A stretch of DNA of 64,000 nt, taken from the NCBI GenBank assembly GCA_963828385.1, contig CAWHEF010000002.1, positions 1-64,000 of the forward strand, in the 5' to 3' direction. Below, piece after piece: positions 1 through 11,142 of this stretch. The first letter of the stretch is position 1; each line of letters opens with the position of its first letter. A model generated the notes under the pieces. The model ran no database searches. It saw only the letters and a list, made by a program, of their open reading frames with translations, and had not been told where the DNA came from. This DNA is from Bog-756 sp963828385. Its GTDB lineage: Bacteria > Actinomycetota > Acidimicrobiia > Acidimicrobiales > RAAP-2. The translations under genes and the position numbers were made by a program.

Positions 1-120
1 CTGGCAACTGGCGACTGGCGACTCGCGGCGTTCACGGGCCCGGCGCTCACGCCCCCAGCCTCGGGATCTCCGATCCTCCACGCCCCCTCGATTTTCGATC
101 CGCGATCTTCGATCCGCCGC
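1..120. repeat. Intergenic low-complexity repeats upstream of dnaB
   Basis: The first 35 bases repeat a degenerate 7-nt unit of the type ctggcga, followed by short repeats around gatccgcgat and tcgatc. No gene is visible. The same unit recurs near 11,075. Confidence 0.5.
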
Positions 121-153
121 CATCGATCTTGCGCTATTCTTCTCCCTCCCGCC

Positions 154-1486
154 GATGCCCGAAACAATCGCTCCGGTCACTCCCGGAACGCACGCTGCCG
201 CACAACCTCGAGGCAGAGAAATCGGTCCTCGGGCGCGATCCTGATCCACAACGAGGCGTTCAACCACGCGGCGCAGATCATCGATTCGCGCGACTTCTTC
301 CGCGACGCGCACCGGCGCATCTTCGACAAGATGATCGCGCTCAGCGAGCGCAGCCACGCCATCGATTTCGTCACGCTGCAAGGAGGAGCTGCGGCCGCTC
401 CGGTGAACTCGAGGAAGTGGGCGGCCCCGCCTATATCGCGTCGCTCGCCGACGGCGTGCCGCGCAGCGCCAACGTCGAGCACTACGCGCGCATCGTCAAG
501 GAAAAGGCGACACTGCGCAGCCTGATCCACTCCGCCAACCGCATTCTCGCCAACGCCTACCAGGCCGAGGAGGATGCCGGACCTGATCCTGGACGAGCGC
601 GGAGAAGGCGATTTTCGAGATTGCCGAGGACCGCGTCCACGACGGGTTCGTGCCGATGCGTGAGCTGGTGCAGAACAGCTTCGCGACGATCGAGAAGCTG
701 CAGCGAACAGCGGAACGCCGTGACCGGCGTGCCGACGCGGCTTCGTCGATCTCGACGAGATGACCGCCGGCTTCCAGCCCTGCGACCTGGTCATCGTGGC
801 CGCCCGTCCGTCGATGGGCAAGACCAGCCTCGCCCTGCAACATGGCGCAGCACGTCGGCACCCGGACCGGCATGACGGTCGGCGTGTTCAGCCTCGAGAT
901 GTCGAAGGAGCAGCTGTTCATGCGCATGCTCACGTCGGAAGCGCAGATCGACGCGCACCGCTTCCGCAGCGGCCATCTCACCGAGAAGGACTACGGCAGG
1001 CTGTCGCACGCCATGGGGACGCTGGCGGAGCAGCGCAGTCTTCATCGACGACTCGCCGGGCATCGGCGTGCTCGAGATGCGGGCCAAGGCGCGGCGGCTG
1101 CAGGCCGAGCACGGGCTCGACCTGCTGATCATCGACTACATCCAGTTGATGCAGGGCCGCGGCAGGTTCGAGAGCCGCAGCATGGAGACTGGCCGTCGAT
1201 TTCGCGGTCGTTGAAGGGGCTGGCGAAGGAACTGAAGATGCCGATCGTCGCGCTGTCGCAGTTGGCGCGCGCCCCGGAAGCGCGCTCGGACCATCGCCCG
1301 CAGCTCTCGGACCTGCGCGAGTCGGGCGCCCTCGAACAGGACGCCGACGTGGTCATGTTCATCTTCCGCGAGGAGGTACTGCGACAAGCCGACGAGCCGC
1401 CGAAGCCGAAGATTCGAGGGGTGGCCGAGATCATCATCGGCAAGCAGCGCAACGGGCCGATCGGCGCGGTGAAGCTCACGTTCTGA
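154..1486 (+). CDS. dnaB: Replicative DNA helicase DnaB (frameshifted copy)
   Basis: DnaB is the hexameric helicase that unwinds DNA at the replication fork. Splicing several frames gives a full-length protein: N-terminal domain with LPHNLEAEKSVLG, Walker A in ARPSMGKTSLAL (around base 810), EMSKEQLFMRM, Walker B region LLIIDYIQLM and the C-terminal signature SGALEQDADVVMF. At least seven single-base indels interrupt it, mostly an extra C (near 233, 379, 395, 588, 600, 707 and 836). The start is taken at the ATG beginning MPETIAP, although a frame change follows it. The gene is identified with confidence; the breaks are probably sequence error because no motif is lost. Confidence 0.9.
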
Positions 1487-1579
1487 TCAGATCACACGCT
1501 TCGAAAACTCGCCCAAGGGGCGTGAGGAGAACCGAAGCCGAAGCCCCGCGAGCCGCGAAGCCGAACCGCGGCGTCTCGG

Positions 1580-2796
1580 ATGACAAAGACCCATCCGTTG
1601 CGCGGGTCGATCTGTCGGCTATCGGGCCAACCTGCAGGCGCTGTCGCGCTCCTTGCCATCGCACCGTCTGCGCGCGTCTTCGACGCCGCCCCTGCCGGAC
1701 CGTCGAACCGCGACGCTGTCGGCGTCACAGGCCGCAGCCGCGGATCATCGCCGTCGTCAAGGCGAACGCCTACGGCCATGGCGCGCGGGAGGTGGGGCTG
1801 GCGCTGTGAGCGGGCGGGCGCCGAGATGCTGGCGTGCGCCGACATCGAAGAGGGCGATCGTCCTGCGCGCAGGCGGGCGTGCGGATGCCCATCCTGGTCT
1901 TCGGCGCGCTGGGCATCAGCGATCTCGACGGGGTGTTCGAGTTCGACCTGACGCCGACCATCTCGACCCCGGCCGCGGCGCTGCGCTGGGTGCCGCCGCG
2001 GCGCGCCAACGGAGCGGCGGAGCGACCGGCGGTGCCCTGCACTGCCACCTCAAGATCGACACCGGCATGAACCGGCTCGGGTTCCGCCACGACAAACTGG
2101 CGCCGGACGCTGCCGGCAATCGCCGCCCACCCGCACCTCGCGATCGACGCCGTCTACACCCATTTCGCCACCGCCGACGAAGCCCGAGCACGCCGCGTTC
2201 AGCAGCAGCGCGAGCGCTTCGAGCCGCGCTGGCGCAACTGCCGTCGGCTCGGCATCGCGGCGCCGACCGGCACGCCGCCAACAGCGCCGCCTGCCTGCGC
2301 GACGAGCGCGTCTGGTACGACTTCGTTCGCCCCGGCCTGCTGCTCTACGGCATCGTGCCGCCGCCGCTCGCCTCGCACGCTGGCGCTGCGACCCGCCCTG
2401 TCACTCCACAGCCGTATCGTGCACGTGAAGGGCGTGCGCGCCGGGGAAGGCACCGGCTACGGGCTGCACGGCGCCGTCGATCGCCCGGCGACGATTGCCG
2501 ATCGTCCCGGCGGGTACGCCGACGGCCTCGATCGCCGCGCTCGCCGGGCGCGGCTCGATGCTGGTGCGCGGCAGCGCGCGCCCATCGTCGGCTCGGTGTG
2601 CATGGACATGACGACGATCGACGTGACCGGCACTCGGGGTGTCGCCAGGCGACGAAGTCGTGATCGTCGGCTAGCAGGGCGGCGCGGAGATCGGCGATCG
2701 CGCGAGATGCCGGCGTCGATCGGCACGATTCCGTACGAGCTGCTGTGCCGCGTCGGCACGCGAATTGAACGCGTCTACGAGACGGAGCCGGTCGTG
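1580..2796 (+). CDS. alr: Alanine racemase (frameshifted copy)
   Basis: Alanine racemase is the PLP enzyme that makes D-alanine for peptidoglycan. Spliced frames show the PLP-lysine motif VVKANAYGHG (base 1750), the barrel segments HLKIDTGMNRLGF and FVRPGLLLYG, and the C-terminal VGSVCMDMTTIDVT with the usual cysteine. The start ATG at 1580 gives MTKTHPLR and then VDLSAI after a shift. The stop is probably the TGA near 2794, but the frame there is uncertain. It follows dnaB by about 95 bases and precedes radA by about 36, so the three may form an operon. Confidence 0.88.
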
Positions 2797-2832
2797 AGGC
2801 CGATGCATTCCGAGAGGCCGTCGGAGTCGCGG

Positions 2833-4232
2833 ATGAGCAAGCCGCTCAAGACGGTCTACGCGTGCCAGGAATGCGGCGCGCAGTCGCAGAAGTGGCTCGG
2901 ACGCTGTCCCGAGTGCGGAGCCTGGAACTCGCTGGTCGAAGAGCGGCCCGATGCCGGCGCGGCCGCCGGCGCGGGCGCGGCGGCGGCGGGCGCGGTACGC
3001 GCTACGCATGGCGGGCGGCGCCGGACCGCGCCTCTACGAAGAGATCGACACGGTCGTCTCGGCCCGGCTGACGACCGGCATCGACGAGTTCGATCGCGTG
3101 CTCGGCGGCGGCGTCGTGCCCGGTCGCTGGTGCTCATCGGCGGCGAGCCGGGCATCGGCAAGTCGACGCTGCTGCTGCAGGCCGCGGCGAACTTCGCGCG
3201 CGACCACCGGGCCCGTGCTGTACAGCTCGGGCGAGGAATCGGAGCATCAGATCAAGTCGCGCGGCGAGCGGCTGGGCGTCGAGCGCGCGCCGCTCTATCT
3301 GCTCGCCGAGACGTGTCTCGAGCGCATCCTCGAAGAGATCGCGCGGCTGCGGCCGGCGCTGGTCATCGTCGATTCGATCCAGACCGTGTTCTCGCTCAAG
3401 TTCCAGTCGGCCCCGGCAGCATCGGTCAGGTGCGCGAAGCCGCGACGCAGCTGCTGTTCGCCGCCAAAGGGCAGAACATCCCGACCTTCCTGGTCGGCCA
3501 CGTCACCAAGGACGGCAGCCTCGCCGGCCCGAAGGTGCTCGAGCACATCGTCGACACCGTGCTCTACTTCGAGGGGGAAAAGCATCACTCGCACCGGGTC
3601 GTGCGCGCCGTCAAGAACCGGTTCGGCGCGGTGAGCGAGCTCGGCGTCTTCGAGATGACCGGCAAGGGCCTGAAGGGCGTGCCCAATCCGTCGGCGCTGT
3701 TCCTGGCCGAGCGCTCCGGCGACGCCGCGGGGTCCGCGGTGCTGTGCTGCATCGAAGGATCGCGGCCGCTGCTGGTGGAGGTGCAGGCGCTCGTCAGCAC
3801 CACTACCTATGGCAACGCCAGGCGGATGGCCGAGCGGCATCGACCAGAACCGCCTCTCGCTGCTGCTCGCCGTGCTGGAGAAGCGCGCCGGACTCAAGCT
3901 GCTCGGCGAAGACGTCTTCATCAACGTCGCCGGCGGCATGACCCTCGACGAGCCGGCGGCGGATCTCGCGGTCGTCGGCTGCGGTCGCGTCGAGTTTGCG
4001 CAACCGGCCGATTCGTCAGCGGAGCACGGCGGTGTTCGGCGAAGTCGGACTCGCGCGGTGAAGTTCGCGGCGCGCCGCAGGCGGCGCTGCGTCTGCGGAG
4101 GCGGCGCAGATGGGATTCACCCGGGTCATCGTCCCCGACAATAACTTGTCACGCGACGAAGCCCCGCCAGGGTGCGAGATCGTTCCTGTCAAACACGTCG
4201 GCGAGGCGCTCGATCAGCTGATGGACTGGTAG
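2833..4232 (+). CDS. radA: DNA repair protein RadA/Sms (frameshifted copy)
   Basis: RadA is a RecA-like helicase acting on recombination intermediates. The ORF opens with MSKPLKTVYACQECG and has the N-terminal four-cysteine zinc finger (CQECG...CPECG), Walker A GGEPGIGKSTLLLQ, the RadA-specific motif VKNRFG (base 3612) and a C-terminal Lon-like domain ending in DQLMDW. The length after splicing matches the family at about 455 residues. Breaks occur near 3120, 3215, 3410, 3830 and 4000. The ATG at 2833 is the natural start. Confidence 0.9.
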
Positions 4233-4244
4233 GGGCGGGATGAA

Positions 4245-4760
4245 TCAGGGCACGTCGATTGCCAACGGCACGACAACGGTGCCCCAGTGGAGCACCAGTT
4301 CGGCGTGCTTACCGTCGACGACCGGAAAATAGAACGCCCAGCGTCTCCATGGCCGAGCCCGTCCTGGGCGCCACCTCCAGCGTGACCAAGAAATCCTGCT
4401 CCGCGACCGAGGCGTAGCGGGTGTGGAAATAGGGTGCGCGCGGTTGAGGATGATCGACCATCGTGCCGCGCCGGGCTTCGCCCAGACCGAATAGGTTCCC
4501 GCGGGGAGCGGCTTCCCCTCGATGGTGATGTCGGTGGACACCATCAGCGTCGTGCATCGTCCGCTCCCGGGCACCAGACCCGGTAGTACAGCGCGGATCC
4601 CGCCGAAGAGCTCACGCCCCTCGCCACCGGCAGGTTGTATCGACGGTGATGGTCGTCGCCGCAACCTGCTGGGTGACAGTCCCATGCTGGCTCGGCTTCA
4701 CCGCGGGTGTTTCGCGGTGCTACAAAGCCGAGGAGCAACAGAACCGCAGCAGTCTAACCA
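4245..4760 (-). CDS. DUF2911 family protein (frameshifted)
   Basis: Spliced reverse-strand frames give ITIEGKPLPAGTYSVWAKPG, then SIILNRA, VTLEVAP, AFYFPVVDGKHAELVLHW and a C-terminal VPLAIDV. These are hallmarks of DUF2911, a family of exported proteins of unknown function. An N-terminal segment near 4700-4750 could hold a signal peptide but is too broken to define. It is convergent with radA. The family assignment is good; the boundaries and function are not. Confidence 0.6.
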
Positions 4761-4784
4761 TCCGCGAATTGTACACCGAGTGGC

Positions 4785-4978
4785 CAGTAGCCCGTAGCCA
4801 GTGAGCCAGTAGCCAGTCTCCAGCTACCGGCTCCGGCTACCAGCTCTCGGCTCTCGGCTCGGCTTCCCTGACCAATCACGTGATCGCCACTTCCCACTGC
4901 CCAACCTCCAACCTCCGACCTCCAACCTCCAACCTCCAACCCCCGACCTCCAACCTCCAACCCCCGAACCCCCTTCAC
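4785..4978. repeat. Degenerate 7-nt intergenic tandem repeats
   Basis: Two blocks are visible: variants of gtagccagt (4785-4860) and a run of roughly ten aacctcc-type heptamers (4897-4975). No coding potential is evident. Confidence 0.7.
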
Positions 4979-5030
4979 CTTGCACTTTTGCGATAAGCTC
5001 TGTCCGTTCCTATCGAATCACGGAGGGTCA

Positions 5031-6287
5031 ATGCGGGCTGCGAATTCATTCTTGGCGGTGGTAGTTCTCGCGAGCGCCGCGGCGGCGACCTGGTAGTGTT
5101 CAGGGCGGACAGGCAGGGCGAGGCTCGACGGGCGGTGGACGCGGACAGGGCGGCGGCCGCGGCGGCGACTTTTTGCACAATCAAGGAAGGCGAGGAATGT
5201 CCGCCGGGCATGACCGAGGCCCAGGCACCTGCGCTGCCAGCCGACGGCGACGCCGGCGCCCAGCATCGTCGACTACCGGCCGCGCTCGACCGTCGTCGCG
5301 CAGCCGCACCTGGTGCCGAAGAGGCGAAGATTCCCCGTCGTTGACGTCCGTACCCATGGCGCGTCCAGCTACGTCAACAACCCCGAGAAAATCAAGGAGA
5401 TGGACGCCCTGAACCTGCGGGTGCTGGTCGACCTCTCCCGGCGGCAGCGACCCGGCGGCGAGTCAAGACCAAGGTGGACGCGATCAACGCGAGCCCGTAC
5501 AAGGATCGCTTCCGCGTGTTTGCCAACGTCGCCGTGGGAAGGGGCCGGCGCGGCCCCGGCTGGCAGGAGAAGGCGGTCAACGACCTTCGTCAGGCCTGAA
5601 GAACGGCGCCATCGGCCTCAAGGTCTTCAAGGAGCCGGGGCTCCGCCACAAGAAGGCCGACGGGACGGGCTCGCGGTCGATGACCCGGCGCTCGAATCCG
5701 ATCTGGGCGCTCTGCGGCGAGCTCGACGTCCGGGTGATCATCCACACCGCCGAGCCGCCGGAGTTCTTCTCGCCGGTCGACAACCACAACGAGCGCTGGC
5801 TCGAGCTGAACATCTACCCGAGCCGTCAGAGCCCGCCGTCGATCTATCCGACCTTCGAACAGCTGATGACCGAACGCGATCACGTGTTCACCAACGCCCG
5901 AAGACGCGCTTCATCGGCGCGCACTTCGACTGGTACGGCGACGATTTGCAGCGCGCCGCCCAGCAGACTCGACACCCAGCCGAACGTCTATCTCGAAGTA
6001 GCCGCGGTCCTCTATGAATTCGGGCGGCAGCCGTACGCGTCGGCGCAGTTCTTCACGAAGTACAGGACCGCGTGCTCTTCGGCAAGGACACCTACGAACC
6101 CAGCGAGTATCCCTACTACTGGCGCGTGTTCGAGACCCACGACGGTTCCTTCGACTACTACCGCGGCTATCACGCCTTCTGGAAAATGTACGGGATGGCT
6201 CTCTCGGATGCCGTCTTGAAGAAGCTGTATTACCAGAACGCGCTGAAGGTGGAACCGGGGCTGCCGCAGACCGGCTGGCCGAAGTAG
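5031..6287 (+). CDS. Secreted amidohydrolase-2 family metal hydrolase (frameshifted)
   Basis: A probable signal peptide begins MRAANSFLAVVVLASAAAA after a good ribosome site (ggaggg) eight bases upstream. A low-complexity Gly/Arg/Gln segment follows. The hydrolase domain then shows VDVRTHG, the barrel segment IGLKVFKE, metal-ligand-like histidines in VIIHTAEPPEFF and IGAHFDWYGDD, and the late aspartate in LFGKDTYEPSEYPYYW. This matches the COG2159-type amidohydrolases, zinc-dependent hydrolases or decarboxylases with varied substrates. The substrate is unknown. At least six indels break the frame. Confidence 0.75.
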
Positions 6288-6323
6288 CGCCGGGCCTCGG
6301 ATCGGCTCAACCGGGGCGAGGGT

Positions 6324-7442
6324 ATGATGATGGGGTTTCATAGCCGGAGTCATACCCATGCCCTGGCACTCGTCATTCGCGCGTGTTTCGTTGCCGCTGT
6401 CGCGTGGGCGGCTGTCCTGACGCGGGCCTTCCATCCCGGTCTGACAATGGACCTCGCGGCCGGCGTCGCCCTCGGCGGATCGTCGTGGCCATCGAAACGC
6501 GGCTGCGCTGCCGAAGTGACGGACCTGCTCGGCGCGCTGATTGGCGGCGCCATCGGACTCGGTCTCTCCAAGACGATTGGCGCGGCGCTCTTCTGGGCCG
6601 ATACCTCCGACGACCGCATCGTCTTCCTCCACAGCTTCATCCTGCTCGTGTTCCCATATCTCGGGATCGTCATGGGCGCGCGCAAAGGCGAGTGGCTGCA
6701 GCCGCAGCGGCTGGTGGGCTCTTCCGCGATACGGGACCGCAGCGGCGCTACCGGATTCTCGATACCAGCGTGATCATCGACGGCCGGATTGCCGAATCTG
6801 CGAGACCGGCTTTCTCGACGGCACGCTCGTGATCCCGCATTCGTGCTGCAGGAACTGCAGCTGGTCGCCGATTCCGCCGATTCGCTCAAGCGCAACCGCG
6901 GGCGCCGCGGCCTCGACATCCTGCAGCGGATCCAGAAGATGCCACGGCTCGCGTCAGATCGTCGAGATCGATTTTCCCGACGTCCGCGAAGTGGATCTCA
7001 AACTGATCGAGCTCGGCCAAGCTGTCAGGGGAAGATCGTCACCAACGATTTCAACCTGAACAAAGTCGCGCAGCTCCGCGGCGTCGCGTCCTCAACATCA
7101 ACGAGCTCGCGAACGCCCTCAAGCCGGTCGTGCTGCCGGGCGAGATCATGAAGGTGTTCATCCTCAAGGAAGGCAAGGAATACAACCAGGGCGTCGCCTA
7201 CCTCGACGACGGCACGATGGTGGTGGTGGACAACGCGCGCCGGATGATCAGCAAGAACATCGACATCGTCCGTCACGAGCGTGCTGCAGACCACGGCGGG
7301 GAAGATGATCTTCGGCCGCTATATGGAGGGTGCCGCTACGGCGATGCCTTCCGCCGGCCCCGGCGGCCGCGGCCACGACCGCCCAGGCGGACCCCGGCGC
7401 CCGTGGTCCCAGGCGGCGCGCCAAGTGCCGAATGCCAAGTAG
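6324..7442 (+). CDS. Membrane PIN-TRAM domain protein, YacL-like (frameshifted)
   Basis: Three or four N-terminal hydrophobic segments (6380-6690) are followed by a PIN nuclease domain: RILDTSVIIDGRI with the first catalytic Asp, TNDFNLNKVAQL with the distal Asp. A TRAM RNA-binding domain follows (GEIMKVFILKEGKEYNQGV through DDGTMVVVDNARR). This is the architecture of YacL/PilT-type membrane-anchored nucleases that act on RNA. The tail is Gly/Pro-rich. Its position just before plsC and ispD/ispF matches many bacterial ispD neighbourhoods. Breaks lie near 6500, 6730, 6795, 6840, 7025, 7090 and 7270. Confidence 0.82.
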
Positions 7443-7445
7443 CGC

Positions 7446-8173
7446 ATGCGGCCGTGCACTGGTGGCGGACCGTCTTGGCTACCTGATCCCGGCGATTAGC
7501 CTCTATACGATCGTGCTCGGCACGGCGTCCCTCTTGTCGAGCGTGTTCGACCGGAGCGGCGATTTGCGGTCATCGCTGCGCCCGCGCCTGGTCGCTGGCT
7601 GATCCTGAAGACGACGCGGTGTGAAGCGTGCGAAGTGACCGGGCTGGAGCAGTCTCGATCCGCATCCCGCAGCTATATCTTCGCGGCAAATCATCAGAGC
7701 ATCTACGACATCCCGATCCTGTTCGCGTCGCTGCCGTTTCAGCTGCGGATCATCGCCAAGGCGTCGCTCGGCAGGATTCCCGTTCATGGGATGGCATCTG
7801 CAGCGCGCCGGCCACCTGCTCGTCGATCGGATCGAGGCCGGGCGCCGCGGTGATGAAGAAGATGGCGCGGCTGGCGCGCAATCGGCAGTCGCTGATCGTC
7901 TTTCCCGGAAGGCACCCGCAGCCTCGACGGCGCAGGTCGGCGCGCTTCAAAGGCGGATCGTTCCTGATGGCCCTCCATGCCGGACTGCCGGTCGTGCCAA
8001 TCAGCATCGGCGGCAGCCGTCACGTGATGTGAAGCGGGCGGCTGATCGGTATCCCGGGCGAGGTCACCGTCACCGTCCACGAACCGATCGAAACCGCCGG
8101 AGTCCCGCGCGACGCGGTCCGCGAATTCTGCCGCACGGGTGCACGACGTCGTCGCCAGCGCGGCGAGGCCTGA
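7446..8173 (+). CDS. plsC: 1-acyl-glycerol-3-phosphate acyltransferase (frameshifted)
   Basis: Acylates lysophosphatidate in phospholipid synthesis. Spliced frames show an N-terminal hydrophobic segment (ISLYTIVLGTASLLSS), the catalytic NHX4D motif as ANHQSIYDIPILF (base 7690), the second block FPEGTRS recovered after one indel near 7905, and the late block GLPVVPISIGGSRHVM. The end is uncertain because the frame changes before the downstream repeats. The gene starts four bases after the upstream stop, so co-transcription is likely. Confidence 0.8.
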
Positions 8174-8185
8174 TCGAATCGCTAA

Positions 8186-8336
8186 TCCCTCATCGCTAAT
8201 CCCGGATCCCTCATCCCGAATCCGCAATCCCGAATCCGCAATCCCCAATCCCGAATCCGCAATCCCCAATCCCCAATCCCCAACCTCCGACCTCCGACCT
8301 CCAACCTGCAACCTCCAACCTCCAACCCCCCACCTC
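8186..8336. repeat. Degenerate heptamer repeats upstream of ispD
   Basis: About twelve copies of aatcccgaatccgca-type units run into about eight aacctcc/gacctcc heptamers, the same heptamer as at 4897-4975. No gene is visible. Confidence 0.75.
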
Positions 8337-8356
8337 GATATAATCAATCGTTATCC

Positions 8357-9058
8357 ATGCAGGTCACCGCCATCATCGCGGCCGCGGGAGCGGGACGGCG
8401 GGTCGGCGGCCGGGACGCCGAAGCAGTGCTCGACATCGGCGGCGGCTCGATGCTCCAGCACAGCCTCGCGCATTCCTGTCTCACCCCGCAGATGTACGAC
8501 GTAATCGTGGTCGTGCCGCAGCCGGCGCGCCGTTGTGGTCGAGCGCAGGGAAGATGGACAGGCGCCGCAGGTGCGCAAGGTGGTCGGCGGGGCGCGCCGG
8601 CAGGATTCGGTCGCGAACGCTTTCGACGCGGTGAGTGCCGCTACCGACGTCGTGCTGCATCCACGATGCCGCGCGGCCGTTCGTCTCGGCGGCCCTGATT
8701 GAGCAAGACCATCGACGCGGCGACGATGCATGGTGCGGCGATTGCTGCGGTGCAGTCGCGCGACACGGTCAAGCGCGGTCGAGCGCCGCGGCGACGCCGC
8801 GGTCGTCGTCGAGTACGCATCCCGCGAGACAGCGTCTACCTGGCGCAGACGCCGCAGGGGTTCCGGCGCGACGTGCTGGCCGCGGCCGTGGCGGCGGGCG
8901 CTCCGGCGTTGAGGCGACCGACGAAGCGTCGCTGGCCGAGCGTGCCGGCTTCACCGTGCACGTGGTGGACGGGCGAGCCGGGAACGTCAAGATGACGACG
9001 CCCGGACGACCTCGACTGCCGCCCGCGCAGGCGCGGCGCGGTCAGGGGACGCGAACAT
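8357..9058 (+). CDS. ispD: 2-C-methyl-D-erythritol 4-phosphate cytidylyltransferase (frameshifted)
   Basis: IspD adds CMP to MEP in the non-mevalonate isoprenoid pathway. The N-terminus MQVTAIIAAAGAGRRVG is the nucleotide-binding glycine-rich loop. Later blocks are QHSLAHS, the VLIHDAARPFVS block recovered after one shift near 8657, VYLAQTPQGFRRDVL (base 8832) and a C-terminal GNVKMTTPDDL block. Indels occur every 60-120 bases. It abuts ispF directly, a common bacterial arrangement. Confidence 0.88.
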
Positions 9059-9531
9059 GAGTTGGCACCGGCTACGATCTGCACCGGCTGGTCGAGGGGC
9101 GGCGGCTCGTCATCGGCGGCGTGGTGCTGCCTCGCGAGCGCGGTGCGCTGGTCCATTCGGACGCGGACGTCGTCTGCCATGCCGCCACCGACGCGATCCT
9201 CGGCGCCGCCGTCCTCGGCGACATCGGTCGGCATTTCCCGGACACCGATCCCGAAGTGGAAGGACGCCTCGAGCCTGGACCTGCTGCGCGGGCGGCGACC
9301 TGGTCGCGGCGCAGGACTCGACGGTGGTGAACTCGACGTGACGGTGCTGCTCGAACGACCGAAAATCAAGGACGCGTCGACGCGATGGCGCCGCGATGTC
9401 GCCGCCGCGCTCGGCATCGATCCCGTCGCCGTCGCATCAAGGGCAAGACCAACGAAGGGGTTGATGCGGTCGGCCGTGGCGAGGCGATCGCCGCCCACGC
9501 CGTGGCGCTGCTGACGAATCGTCGCGGGTGA
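9057..9531 (+). CDS. ispF: 2-C-methyl-D-erythritol 2,4-cyclodiphosphate synthase (frameshifted)
   Basis: IspF cyclises CDP-ME phosphate, the step after IspD and IspE. Metal ligands appear in GYDLHRL (Asp-x-His) and the following block reads ALVHSDADVVCHAATDAILGA, the family signature. Later blocks DIGRHFPDTDP, TVLLERPKIK and the KGKTNEGV block are all recognisable after splicing. Breaks lie near 9063, 9260, 9290, 9320, 9380 and 9435. Confidence 0.88.
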
Positions 9532-9566
9532 CGCCCGACGCCAGGAGTTTGAAGCCTGAGACCGTC

Positions 9567-11069
9567 ATGCGAGTCAGATTTGCGCCCAGCCCGACCGGTC
9601 AGCTGCACGTCGGCAACGCCCGTACGGCGCTGTTCAACTGGCTGCTGGCGCGCGGCCACGACGGCACGTTCGTCCTGCGGATCGAGGACACCGACGTCGA
9701 GCGATCGACCGGGAATCCGAAGCGGCATCCTCGAGGATCTGCGCTGGCTGGGGCTCGATTGGGACGAGGGGCCCGACATCGGCGGCGCCGTCGGCCCGTA
9801 TCGCCAGTCGGAGCGGCTGCACTTGTACGGCTCGTACGCGAAAGAGTTGCTGGCGGCCGAGAAGGCGTACACTGCTTCTGTTCGCCGAGAAGCTCAGGCC
9901 GATCGCCGCGAGATGCTCGCGGCCGGGCGGCCGCCGCGGTATGCCGGGACCTGCAGACGCGTTGACCGCCGAGCAGGCGCATGCGCCGCATCGACGCGGG
10001 CGAGCGCGCGGTCGATCCGGTTTCGCGTTCCCGAGAGCCGTGGAGGTCGTCTTCGAGGACATGGTGCGCGGCGAGGTGCGTTCCACACCGACGTCATCGG
10101 CGATCCAATCTGGTCCGGTCGGACGGACGGCCGGCCTACAACTTCGCGGTGGTGATTGACGATGCGCTGATGGAGATCACGCAGGTGATTCGCGGCGAGG
10201 ATCACATCTCGAACACGCCGCGCCAGATCCTGCTCTACAGCGCGCTCGGGTTCACGCCGCCGCCTTTGCTCATCTCGCCTTGGTCATCGGGCCGGATCAC
10301 ACGCCGCTGTCGAAGCGTCACGGCGCGACGTCGGTGGCCGAGTTCCGTCGAACGCGGTATCTGCCCGAGGCGCTGGTGAACTACCTGGCGCTGATCGGAT
10401 GGTCGCGGCGGGCGGCGACGACCGCGGACGATGCCGAGCTGGTGCCGGTGGAGGAATTGGCCCGGCGGTTCTCGCTCGAGTGACGTCGGACACAGCGCCG
10501 GCGTGTTCGACCAGAGAAGCTGGCGTGGATGAACCGCACTATCATGAAGATGGCGGCGTCGACGCCATCGCCGCCGAGGCGCGCGTTTTTCCAGGTCGCG
10601 GGCGTCGTGTGGCGCAAGACCGACATCGCGCTGGGTACCTGGCGTCGCTGGTGCCGATGGCGTCGGGGTCGGTCGATCGGCTGGAGGAGAGTGCCGACCG
10701 CGGTCGCGTTCCTGTTCGACTACGATCGCAGCGCACGCGCTGCAGCGGCCAGGGTCGAAGAGGTGATGGGGGCCGCGGCGCGCGCGGGTGATCGCGCGCT
10801 GCGCTGAGCGATGAGCTCGGGCCGCCCCTCGACCGCGAGGCGCTTCCGCGCCGCCGCGAACCAGGTGAAGGACGACAGACCGGACAAAAGGGGAAGGCGC
10901 TCTTTCACCCGATCCGCGTCGCGCTGACGGGTCGGACGGAGGCGGCCCGAGCTCGATCTCGCCGTGCCCGCGATCGAGCGCGGCGCCGAGTTGCCGGCCG
11001 ATGCCGGCGCTGCCGCACGATTGTCGGCTGCCGCGAGCGCGCGAGCCGCATTCGCCGCCGCTCGACTAG
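9567..11069 (+). CDS. gltX: Glutamyl-tRNA synthetase (frameshifted)
   Basis: GltX charges tRNA-Glu. It opens MRVRFAPSPTGQLHVGNART, holding the class-I HIGH-type motif as LHVG, followed by LRIEDTDVERS, YNFAVVIDD, IRGEDHISNTPRQ and the KMSKS-equivalent PLSKRHGA (base 10,310). The C-terminal anticodon domain is spliced from three frames and ends with ALFHPIRVALTG and a GCRER block before the TAG at 11,067. The length after repair fits the family at about 490 residues. Confidence 0.9.
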
Positions 11070-11070
11070 C

Positions 11071-11136
11071 GCTCGTGACTGGCGACTCTGTGACTAGCGA
11101 CTCTGTGACTAGCGGCTCTGTGACTCGCGCCTAGCG
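11071..11136. repeat. Tandem gtgactagcgactct-type repeats
   Basis: Four imperfect copies of a 14-15 nt unit (gtgactagcgactct) lie between gltX and rlmB. The unit resembles the repeats at the very start of the window. Confidence 0.75.
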
Positions 11137-11142
11137 ACTACA

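Noticed and set aside
4895..4978. Regular short repeats resembling a CRISPR array (also 8,186-8,336 and 12,353-12,470)
   Set aside because: Repeat units are 7-47 bp, contiguous or imperfect, without unique spacers, and no cas genes are nearby.
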